A stretch of 5,601 nt of DNA from Peptococcaceae bacterium (GTDB lineage Bacteria > Bacillota > DSM-521 > Neomoorellales > Neomoorellaceae), in the NCBI GenBank assembly GCA_003509545.1, contig DOLC01000117.1:1-5601 (forward strand), given 5' to 3'. This document shows positions 1 through 5,533 of this stretch, piece after piece. Both the position numbers and the translations under genes were made by a program. The notes beneath the pieces are model-generated. The model saw only the letters and a list, made by a program, of their open reading frames with translations. It was not told the origin of the DNA and ran no database searches. Position 1 is the first letter of the stretch, and every line of letters begins with the position of its first letter.

Positions 1-30
1 GGGAAGCCTGCCTTAAGCCTTTGAGCCAAG

Positions 31-79
31 CAAAAGTCCTGCCCGCGAGGGAGGCCTTTGCGAGCGAAAGCCAAGCAGG
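31..79 (-). terminator. Possible weak terminator after yabA
   Basis: In the 102 bp after yabA the minus strand can form a two-part stem: an outer CCTGC/GCAGG (75-79 with 38-42) enclosing GGCTTT/AAAGGCC with one bulged base (53-72), then ACTTTTG (31-37). The T-run has only four bases and the outer stem only five pairs, so this is at best a weak intrinsic terminator. No gene is seen in 1-102. Confidence 0.25.
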
Positions 80-102
80 CCGGGATCAAGACTGGGGATA
101 AC

Positions 103-414
103 TCAGCTCTTTTCCAGAAAGCTTAGACAGAAAAGGCAGCCCTGGCTTCCCCGCACCCGGCCGAACTGGCCCGGGCAAACGTGGTATCCCTGGTCGTAGA
201 AAAGCCGCAGCCTCTCTTGCCCCTGGCCCCCGGAGACGGCTTCGGCCACCATGGCGCGTAGGCGCTGGTTTTCTTCTTCCAGCCCCCGGGCGTAGTTCCG
301 GAGCCGCCTTATCTCCCGCTGCACTTCCACCACTTTGAGCTCCAGGGCCGTCAGGGCCGCCACCAGACTTTCGGCATGGTCTTCCGCCAGCCGGGTCTCC
401 CGGTCCTCATTCAA
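103..414 (-). CDS. yabA: YabA, negative regulator of replication initiation
   Basis: A 103-residue protein with the two-part YabA layout. An N-terminal coiled coil (about 16-58, ending in LEEENQRLR) forms the oligomerisation region. A C-terminal zinc-binding domain contains YHVC (H78, C80) and CLFC (C93, C96). The tail FYDQGYHVC...GCLFCLSFLEK closely matches B. subtilis YabA (LYQEGFHIC...DCLFCLSFLNK, from memory). In Bacillus, YabA binds both DnaA and the sliding clamp DnaN and restrains re-initiation. Its place after holB and ricT is conserved in Bacillota. The frame is open back to a TTG at 447. The TTG at 414 is preferred because it overlaps the ricT stop (8 nt), GGAG lies 4 nt before it, and the product length is closer to the family. 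The start is uncertain; the identity is not. Confidence 0.9.
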   Translation of the reverse strand: MNEDRETRLAEDHAESLVAALTALELKVVEVQREIRRLRNYARGLEEENQRLRAMVAEAVSGGQGQERLRLFYDQGYHVCPGQFGRVRGSQGCLFCLSFLEKS

Positions 415-1207
415 GGCTCTCCACTTCCTCCCGCCGGAATTCCACAACCCCCCGCTCGGGCAGTTCCACCGCCACCTTGCCCCTCAGGATGTTGAGGCCC
501 GTTACCTTGCCTTCCCCCGCTGGCGTCCTCACCCGGTCGCCCACCTCGGGGAAGAAGGGCTTGGCTTCTTCGTAAACATTGTTTTCGAAGCGCAGGCAGC
601 ACATGAGGCGCCCGCAGACCCCGGAGATCTTGGCGGGGTTTAAGGATAGGCACTGGTCTTTGGCCATGCGGATGGATACCGGTTCGAATTCCCCCAAAAA
701 GGAGGCACAGCATAACTCCCTCCCGCAGCAGCCCAACCCCCCCAGCATTTTGGCCTCGTCCCGCACCCCTATCTGGCGCAACTCAATGCGGGTACGAAAG
801 ACGGAGGCCAGGTCCCGCACCAGCTCGCGAAAATCGACCCTCCCCTCGGCCGTGAAGTAGAAGATGATCTTGCTCACGTCGAAGGTAAATTCCACATCGA
901 TCAATTTCATGGGCAGACCGTGCTCGGCGATTTTCTGCTGGCAGATGGCAAAGGCTTCCCTCTCCCGCCGCCGGTTGAGGTCCACCCGGGCCTCGTCGGC
1001 GGCGGTGGCCTTCCGGATCACGGGTTTCAAGGGCTGAACCACCGATTCCTCCGGCACTTCCCGGGGACCGACCACTACTTCCCCGTATTCCAGTCCCCGG
1101 GCCGTTTCCACGATAACCTTGTCCCCTATCTTAAGCTCCAAGCCGGCGGGATCGAAGTAATAGATTTTACCCGCCTTTTTGAAGCGCACTCCCACCACCG
1201 TTGACAA
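407..1207 (-). CDS. ricT: RicT (YaaT), PSP1-domain protein of the RicAFT Fe-S complex
   Basis: A 266-residue cytoplasmic protein nearly collinear with B. subtilis RicT/YaaT. Recognisable segments are VVGVRFKKAGKIYYFDP (4-20), VEFTFD..KIIFYFTAEGRVDFRELV (105-130), the near-invariant block RTRIELRQIGVRDEAKMLGG (138-157) and KISGVCGRLMCC (193-204). In B. subtilis, RicT joins RicA (YmcA) and RicF (YlbF) in a complex carrying [4Fe-4S] clusters that works with RNase Y in mRNA maturation and affects sporulation, competence and biofilm formation. The Cys set C160, C161, C166, C167, C198, C203, C204 includes the likely cluster ligands. The TTG at 1207 is the start: it aligns with the family N-terminus (MSTVVGVRF against MYNVVGVRF), and AAGGGA lies 8 nt upstream. 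The stop overlaps yabA by 8 nt. RicA and RicF are not in the window. Confidence 0.95.
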   Translation of the reverse strand: MSTVVGVRFKKAGKIYYFDPAGLELKIGDKVIVETARGLEYGEVVVGPREVPEESVVQPLKPVIRKATAADEARVDLNRRREREAFAICQQKIAEHGLPMKLIDVEFTFDVSKIIFYFTAEGRVDFRELVRDLASVFRTRIELRQIGVRDEAKMLGGLGCCGRELCCASFLGEFEPVSIRMAKDQCLSLNPAKISGVCGRLMCCLRFENNVYEEAKPFFPEVGDRVRTPAGEGKVTGLNILRGKVAVELPERGVVEFRREEVESLE

Positions 1208-1276
1208 TCTTTCTTTCCCTTCTTTCTCACCCTAGAATAACCCCGGTAAGGGTCGCCCGGAGCCCTTTCCCGTCAC

Positions 1277-1310
1277 GCCCCGGCCGAGGGGGCCTCCGGG
1301 AACCGCCCGG
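1277..1310 (-). other. Two adjacent GC-rich hairpins just after holB
   Basis: Two perfect 5-bp stems lie side by side between holB and ricT: CCGGG/CCCGG at 1296-1310 (5-nt loop) and GCCCC/GGGGC at 1277-1293 (7-nt loop). Neither is followed by a T-run, so they do not resemble an intrinsic terminator. They may stabilise an mRNA end or mark an RNA-processing point within the operon. GC-rich DNA makes short stems common, so this may be chance. Confidence 0.35.
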
Positions 1311-1316
1311 CGCCCT

Positions 1317-2153
1317 CTATGCAGAATGTATCTCCCGGTGAAGGTTGAGGAGGAGCACTTCCAAGGCCAGGCGGCGGTTGGCGTTCTGTTCCAACACGGC
1401 ACGGATCCGGCGGAGATGGCGGTAACACCTCCAAAGGACGGCCGGGGATAGGGAAATCCCCGCCGGGTGTGGAGGAAGGGGCCCTCCCTCCAGAAGCAGC
1501 CCTTCCTCCCGGGTGAGCTCCCATACCAGCTGCTCCCGGCAGGCCAACATGAGCCCGTCTAACACGGACAGGATGTCCTCTTCCTTTTCCAGCCGCGGGA
1601 GGACGGACGTCATCAGCCGGCCCAGTTCCGAAACCAGCACTTCCTCCCACAGGGACCGGCCACCTTCTTCCCCCGCCCGCCCCCTGCCGTATGACAAAAC
1701 CTGGCAGCGGGAAACTACCGTGGGAAGGAGGAGGGCCGGTTGGGCGGCCAGGAGGAAGAAATAAACGCCCGCCGGCGGCTCCTCCAGGATTTTGAGGAGG
1801 CAGTTGGCCGCTTCCGGCGTGAGGGTTTCCGCCGGGTGGAAGACCACCACCTGGGCTCCCCCCTGGAAGGCCTTGAGGCGGAGTTCTCTTTCTAGTTTCC
1901 GCACCAGGTCGATTTTAATACTGGCCCCCCGGGGCTCTATCAAATGGTAGTCGGGGTGACAGCCGGCCTCCATCTGGCGGCAGGAAGGGCAGCGGCCGCA
2001 GGCCCGCCCCCCGTCCCGGTGGGGGCAGTTCAACGCCGCCGCTATCTGCCGCACCGTTCTTAATTTTTCCCCCGCCTCGCCGCCCACAAGGAGGTAAGCA
2101 TGGCTAAGGCGTCCGGCCGCCAGGGCCTTCTCCAGCCTTTCCTGCACTGCCAT
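1317..2153 (-). CDS. holB: DNA polymerase III delta prime subunit (clamp loader)
   Basis: A 278-residue AAA+ protein, the non-catalytic delta prime subunit of the clamp loader that places the beta sliding clamp (DnaN) on primed DNA. Evidence: SHAYLLVGG at the start of the AAA+ core (17-25); a four-Cys zinc module (C43, C52, C55, C58); the family signature PEAANCLLKILEEPP (113-127); and VVSRC (146-150), the conserved SRC motif that contributes an Arg finger. The P-loop position (about 24-33, GGEAGEKLRT) lacks a proper GK[ST], and no DExx Walker B is present. This is normal for delta prime, which does not hydrolyse ATP, and argues against tau/gamma (DnaX). The protein is somewhat shorter than the usual 320-340. 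The ATG at 2153 is the only candidate start, because an in-frame TGA lies three codons upstream. The ribosome binding site is weak (GGGAG, 10 nt away). Confidence 0.92.
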   Translation of the reverse strand: MAVQERLEKALAAGRLSHAYLLVGGEAGEKLRTVRQIAAALNCPHRDGGRACGRCPSCRQMEAGCHPDYHLIEPRGASIKIDLVRKLERELRLKAFQGGAQVVVFHPAETLTPEAANCLLKILEEPPAGVYFFLLAAQPALLLPTVVSRCQVLSYGRGRAGEEGGRSLWEEVLVSELGRLMTSVLPRLEKEEDILSVLDGLMLACREQLVWELTREEGLLLEGGPLPPHPAGISLSPAVLWRCYRHLRRIRAVLEQNANRRLALEVLLLNLHREIHSA

Positions 2154-2237
2154 CGGGCTTCAGCTCCCAAAATCCCTTTTACTTACAGCACGGGAGAGCC
2201 CACAGCCCCCTACCCCGGCCGGTCTCTCCGGACTCTC

Positions 2238-2873
2238 TCAAGGTCCTTCGAGGAGGGGCTCCACCGCCTCCCGGACCTGCCGGAACACTTCGTCCCTGGA
2301 GGCCGCGGCATTGATGATTTTGATGCGCCCGGGCTCCCGCCGGGCCAGTTCCAGGTAACCCTCCCTCACCCGCCGGTGAAAGTCCAGGTCCTCCTCCTCG
2401 AAGCGGTCCGGACCGTCCTTCCTTTCCGCGGCCCTCCGGCGCCGCAATCCCTCTTCCGGCGGCAGGTCCAGAAGGAGGGTAAGGCGGGGGGTCAACCCAC
2501 CCGTGGCCAGTTCGTTGATCCGGCCTACCAGCCCGGGATCCAGCCCCCGGCCGAACCCCTGGTAGGCCACGGAGGAGTCCACAAAGCGGTCCGACAGCAC
2601 TATCCGGCCGGCCTCCAGGGCCGGGAGCAGCTTTTCCCGGACGTGCTGGGCGCGGCCGGCGGCATAGAGAAACACCTCGGTGATGCCCAGCACTTGCTCC
2701 GGCCACGGCGACAAAAGAAGACGGCGTATGGCCTCGGCCAGGGGAGTGCCCCCGGGCTCCCTGGTGCAAAGAACCTTAAAACCCTTAAGCTCAAGATGCC
2801 TGGCCAACAGCTCCATTTGGGTGGTCTTCCCGGAGCCGTCCGGCCCTTCAAAGGTGATGAACATACCCTTCAT
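2238..2873 (-). CDS. tmk: Thymidylate kinase (dTMP kinase)
   Basis: A 211-residue kinase that phosphorylates dTMP to dTDP with ATP in the cytoplasm, the step that both the de novo and salvage routes to dTTP require. The P-loop is GPDGSGKT (10-17, K16), followed by TREPGGTP (37-44), the SDRF motif (94-97) that positions dTMP, and a LID region with several arginines (144-151) and DRFE (156-159). Length is normal for the family (about 205-215). The frame is open far upstream, but homology begins at this ATG and the codon overlaps the preceding stop as ATGA. No strong ribosome binding site is visible, so initiation probably depends on coupling to the decarboxylase. In-frame ATG codon 4 is a less likely alternative start. 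After its TGA come 84 bp with no gene before holB. Confidence 0.95.
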   Translation of the reverse strand: MKGMFITFEGPDGSGKTTQMELLARHLELKGFKVLCTREPGGTPLAEAIRRLLLSPWPEQVLGITEVFLYAAGRAQHVREKLLPALEAGRIVLSDRFVDSSVAYQGFGRGLDPGLVGRINELATGGLTPRLTLLLDLPPEEGLRRRRAAERKDGPDRFEEEDLDFHRRVREGYLELARREPGRIKIINAAASRDEVFRQVREAVEPLLEGP

Positions 2874-4309
2874 GCGTCCACTACCCGTATCTTGCTTCCC
2901 GGCCCCCTGAGGAGGGCCAGCCTTTCCACGATTTCCGGCGTAAGCACTTCCCCCGGCGCCACCAGGGCCACCCCCGGCGGGCAGGGAGCCACCAGCTCGG
3001 CCGCCACCCGCCCCACCGCCTCCTCTAAGGGCAAAGTGTAGTGGGCGGCCTGAAAGGCCTCCCGGGGGGTCAGGGCCACCGGCGGCAGAGTCCGGCACCC
3101 GACCGCGGGCCAACCGGGGGCCGGCCCGGCGGGAACTCCGGAAGACATGGCCTCTCCGGCGATCTCCTCCAGGGCCCGAAGGAATCCCCTAACAACGGCC
3201 TGCCGGTGGGCCGGGGTAAGGATTCCCACGACATACTTATCCGCCGCCATCTCCATTTCCTGGCCCCGCTCCCGGAGGGCCCGGGCCAGCTCCGGCCCCG
3301 TCATGCCCAGGGGGCCGGCAGGAAGGACCAACCTGGTGACGTCCGTATCGGCCACGGCCGCGGACCGTACGTCCCGCCCTTCCAGAAGGGGAAGGCCGAG
3401 GTCTTGCAATTCCCGGCGCAGCTCCAGGGACCTGTCCACGGCCCGGGCCCAGTCCCTCCTCCCCCTCCCTTCCGCCCGGACGCGGGCCGCGTCCAGGGAA
3501 GCCAGGAGCAGGTAGGAAGGGCTGGTGGTCTGCAGCAGGCCCAGGGCCTGTTCGATTTCACCGCCCTCCAGCCCGGGCCGCAGGTGGAGCATAGCAGCCT
3601 GGGTAAGGGCTCCCAGAGTCTTGTGGGTACCGTGAACCACGTAATCGGCCCCCAGGGCCAGGGGCGAAGGGGGCAGCCGCGGGTCCAAGCCGAAATGGGC
3701 TCCGTGGGCGGCATCTACCAGCACCCTTGCCCCCCGGCCGTGGGCCAGCTCCACCAGGCTCCGGGTAGGGGGTACCATTCCCTCGTAGGTAGGGTGTACC
3801 AGCAAAAGGAGCCGGGCCCGGGGATTATCCTCCAGAGCCCTCTCCACAGCCGCCGGCTCGACCCCTAAAACCATGTCCAGGTCCGGGAGCCAGACGGTTT
3901 CCAAGTATACGGGCCGGGCGCCGCTTAAAATCAGCCCGGCGAAGACCGAGCGGTGGGCGTACCGCGGCATGAGGACGGCGTCTCCGGGACGGCAGGTGGC
4001 CAGGATTACGGCCGCAATCCCGGCACTGGCACCGTTGACCAGGAAAAAGGTGCGGCCCGCCCCGAAGAAGGCCGCCGCCAGCTCCTGGGCTTCTCTGATA
4101 ACGCTCCGGGGCTCCTGAAGGTTGTCCAGACCGGGAACCTCGGTCAAATCCATCCGAAAGACCTCCGGCCCCAGGCGGCGGTAAAAGTCCCGCCAGGCCC
4201 CCCGGCCGCCCCCGTGTCCCGGGGTATGCCAGGAAGCCGGTCCCCGCTCCAGATATGCTTTCATAGCCTCCCACAGGGGTGCCCGGCGGCGACCTTTTTT
4301 AAGCCCCAC
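2870..4309 (-). CDS. Orn/Lys/Arg decarboxylase family PLP enzyme (YaaO/SpeA-like)
   Basis: A 479-residue fold-type-I PLP enzyme resembling bacterial lysine/ornithine/arginine decarboxylases of the short, biosynthetic type. The N-terminus has the family PGH motif (30-32). Cofactor-site features include NGASAG (92-97), DAAHGAH (199-205, with D199 expected to contact the pyridine nitrogen and H202 nearby) and HGTHKTLG (226-233), where K230 is the expected Schiff-base lysine. A C-terminal CPPGVAL..PGE segment (443-454) matches the small domain of the family. The length fits B. subtilis YaaO and SpeA (about 480-490). The TGA overlaps the tmk start as ATGA, so the two are probably translationally coupled. 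The family decarboxylates a basic amino acid to a polyamine precursor (cadaverine, putrescine or agmatine), but the substrate cannot be read from sequence. Position directly before tmk matches yaaO, whose own substrate is not well defined. Confidence 0.88.
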   Translation of the reverse strand: MGLKKGRRRAPLWEAMKAYLERGPASWHTPGHGGGRGAWRDFYRRLGPEVFRMDLTEVPGLDNLQEPRSVIREAQELAAAFFGAGRTFFLVNGASAGIAAVILATCRPGDAVLMPRYAHRSVFAGLILSGARPVYLETVWLPDLDMVLGVEPAAVERALEDNPRARLLLLVHPTYEGMVPPTRSLVELAHGRGARVLVDAAHGAHFGLDPRLPPSPLALGADYVVHGTHKTLGALTQAAMLHLRPGLEGGEIEQALGLLQTTSPSYLLLASLDAARVRAEGRGRRDWARAVDRSLELRRELQDLGLPLLEGRDVRSAAVADTDVTRLVLPAGPLGMTGPELARALRERGQEMEMAADKYVVGILTPAHRQAVVRGFLRALEEIAGEAMSSGVPAGPAPGWPAVGCRTLPPVALTPREAFQAAHYTLPLEEAVGRVAAELVAPCPPGVALVAPGEVLTPEIVERLALLRGPGSKIRVVDA

Positions 4310-4318
4310 TTTGTTAAA

Positions 4319-4323
4319 CTCCC
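4319..4323 (-). promoter_or_regulatory. Ribosome binding site deciding the decarboxylase start
   Basis: GGGAG lies 9 nt before a GTG at 4307-4309. The reading frame stays open back to a TTG at 4375, but that codon lies within the proposed -35 element and so would not be in the mRNA. The GTG is therefore preferred. Confidence 0.6.
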
Positions 4324-4346
4324 GTTTCTTTCGTCCTTTGGTGCTT

Positions 4347-4375
4347 ATTATAACACGATAAAATAGGGCCTCCAA
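4347..4375 (-). promoter_or_regulatory. Sigma-A-type promoter of the decarboxylase-tmk-holB-ricT-yabA operon
   Basis: On the minus strand a perfect -10 hexamer TATAAT (4347-4352) is preceded by an extended -10 TG one base upstream. A 17-bp spacer separates it from TTGGAG (4370-4375), which keeps the TTG of the -35 consensus but matches only 3 of 6 bases. An extended -10 commonly compensates for a weak -35. Transcription would begin near 4340 and leave a leader of about 30 nt before the GTG at 4309. This supports a start downstream of the repeat-rich spacer rather than read-through from the deacetylase. Confidence 0.75.
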
Positions 4376-4742
4376 GGCAATTTTCCCTTGGCGTGTCCCG
4401 CCTTTTCGCCCAGGAGCGATTTAGCTCCGCTCGCTCCGTGAGCTCCGCGGACCAAACTTTAGCTCAATTTTCGGCCTCCGGCGGGGTTCCCGGCTCATTC
4501 GGCTTCCATGCCTCAGGAGCCGGCCTCGGCCGTCCATGGCCTCGGCCACGCCTCCGGCCTCAATTTCGCTGAGTTTGGTCTTGGGCTCGGCTCAAGTCGC
4601 TCGCTTACGAGCTAAATCGCCGTTATGAAAACGGGGGTACATGGAAATTCCCCTTAGCGTATCCCTACTTTGGCCCAAGCTCTGTTTAGCTCGCGCTAGC
4701 AGCAACGGCCTCGTGGGCGGGGCCTTGGCCGGAAGGCTGCGC
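4376..4742. repeat. Gene-free spacer rich in inverted and direct repeats
   Basis: This 367-bp stretch between the deacetylase stop and the operon promoter holds no recognisable gene but much internal symmetry. A 12-bp perfect inverted repeat pairs 4416-4427 (GCGATTTAGCTC) with 4609-4620, and a nested 9-bp pair joins 4450-4458 (GACCAAACT) with 4572-4580, so the two halves look like divergent inverted copies. Local perfect hairpins are 4413-4437 (7-bp stem), 4490-4523 (7-bp stem), 4599-4612 (5-bp stem, 4-nt loop) and 4722-4737 (5-bp stem). GGCCTCGGCC is repeated directly at 4522-4531 and 4538-4547. TTTAGCTC occurs at 4420-4427, 4458-4465 and 4685-4692, and inverted at 4609-4616. None of the hairpins is followed by a T-run, so none is a standard intrinsic terminator. 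It may be an interspersed repeat, a MITE-like remnant or a structured RNA; sequence alone does not decide. Confidence 0.6.
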
Positions 4743-5519
4743 TTACAGGGCCGGCCGCTGCACTCCCGCATGGTCCACATAGTAGTCCCCCTTAATCAGC
4801 AGTTCGGACACCGGTACCACCTGATAACCGTCGGCCTTGAGTTTCTCCAGGAGGGGGCCCAGGACGTCCGCCGTATACCTCCCGTTGTTGTGGAAGAGGA
4901 CGATGGAGCCGGGTTTGATGCCCTCCACTACCCGCCGGTAAATGTCGTCGGCCGACAAGTGTTCCTGCCAGTCCAGGGAGTCCACATCCCACTGGATGGC
5001 CTTGTATCCGAGGCGCTGGACCACCCGGATGACGGTGTCATTGTAGTCGCCAAAAGGCGGGCGGAAGAGCTCCGGCCTGTACCCGGTAATTTCCTCCACC
5101 AAGCGGTGGTTTTCCCGGAGCTCCCGCTCCATCTCCTCTTCTGAGAGGGATGTAAAGTGGGGGTGGGTGGCGGAGTGGAGGCCGATCTCATGGCCCTCAG
5201 CGGCGATTTTCTTGGCCACGTCGGGGTATTTCTCGAGCCAGATGTTGGTGAGGAAAAAGGTGGTCTTTACGCTATGCTGCCGCAGGATCTCCAGGATTCT
5301 GGGCGTATACTGAGCTCCCCAGGTGGCATCAAAGGAGAGGGCCACCTTTCTCTCCTGGGTTTCCACACTGTAAATGGGTAGCAACCTTTTGGCCCGGCCC
5401 ACCAGCACGGCCAGGGGGGGCCGGTCGGCCAGGTACCCGCCGGCCAGCATGCCCGCCAAAAAGAGCAACAGGCAGGCCACGGCCTGCCGGAAAACCCTCC
5501 GGCGCAAAAGAACAAACAT
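4743..5519 (-). CDS. PdaB-like membrane-anchored polysaccharide deacetylase
   Basis: A 258-residue NodB-fold (carbohydrate esterase 4) protein, expected to remove N-acetyl groups from peptidoglycan or a related glycan outside the membrane. An Arg-rich start (R6-R8) is followed by one hydrophobic segment at about residues 13-30, so it is probably a signal anchor with the enzyme domain outside. Visible NodB motifs: SFDATW (base D64), HSATH (metal ligands H115 and H119), RPPFG (153-157), WDVDSLDW (177-184) and VLFH (H210). The second Asp of the usual FDD motif is Ala. The B. subtilis sporulation protein PdaB also departs from FDD here (FDISWG, from memory), so this fits that subfamily. The ATG at 5519 is chosen over an in-frame GTG at 5528 because AGGAGG ends 8 nt before the ATG and overlaps the GTG. 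The sporulation role is inferred from family resemblance. It could instead be a vegetative peptidoglycan deacetylase. Confidence 0.9.
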   Translation of the reverse strand: MFVLLRRRVFRQAVACLLLFLAGMLAGGYLADRPPLAVLVGRAKRLLPIYSVETQERKVALSFDATWGAQYTPRILEILRQHSVKTTFFLTNIWLEKYPDVAKKIAAEGHEIGLHSATHPHFTSLSEEEMERELRENHRLVEEITGYRPELFRPPFGDYNDTVIRVVQRLGYKAIQWDVDSLDWQEHLSADDIYRRVVEGIKPGSIVLFHNNGRYTADVLGPLLEKLKADGYQVVPVSELLIKGDYYVDHAGVQRPAL

Positions 5520-5527
5520 CCCCCGCA

Positions 5528-5533
5528 CCTCCT
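5528..5533 (-). promoter_or_regulatory. Ribosome binding site of the polysaccharide deacetylase
   Basis: A perfect AGGAGG lies 8 nt before the ATG at 5519. It overlaps the alternative GTG at 5528 and so decides the start. Further upstream, between 5540 and 5601, are AT-rich pieces that could serve as -10 elements (TAGAAT, CATATAAC). No matching -35 can be identified inside the window, so no promoter is called for this gene. Confidence 0.8.

Noticed and set aside
1317..2153. dnaX (tau/gamma) rather than holB
   Set aside because: The P-loop lacks GK[ST], there is no DExx motif, and the protein is short; these features and the operon position fit delta prime.
2100..3041. Long plus-strand reading frame of 313 codons
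   Set aside because: It is antisense to tmk and holB, which have clear family motifs. Its product is Pro/Gly/Arg-rich with no recognisable domain, as expected from the complementary strand of GC-rich coding DNA.
2874..3113. N-terminal extension of tmk by 80 codons
   Set aside because: The extra residues are Gly/Pro-rich and overlap the decarboxylase C-terminus. Homology begins at the ATG that overlaps the decarboxylase stop.
3041..3868. Plus-strand reading frame of 275 codons
   Set aside because: It is antisense to the decarboxylase, with low-complexity Gly/Pro/Gln-rich composition and no ribosome binding site or domain.
4592..4594. In-frame TGA in the spacer as a selenocysteine codon
   Set aside because: The flanking frame is not a recognised protein. 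The hairpin at 4599-4612 lies on the 5' side of the TGA in the minus-strand transcript, which is wrong for a SECIS element, and the stretch behaves like a repeat.
4413..4620. CRISPR array
   Set aside because: The repeats are few, differ in length, are partly inverted and are not evenly spaced by unique spacers.
4722..4737. Hairpin right after the deacetylase stop as an intrinsic terminator
   Set aside because: The GCCTT/AAGGC stem is only five pairs and has no following T-run.
4641..5144. Plus-strand frame of 167 codons spanning the spacer edge and deacetylase
   Set aside because: Most of it is antisense to the deacetylase catalytic domain; no family motif or ribosome binding site.
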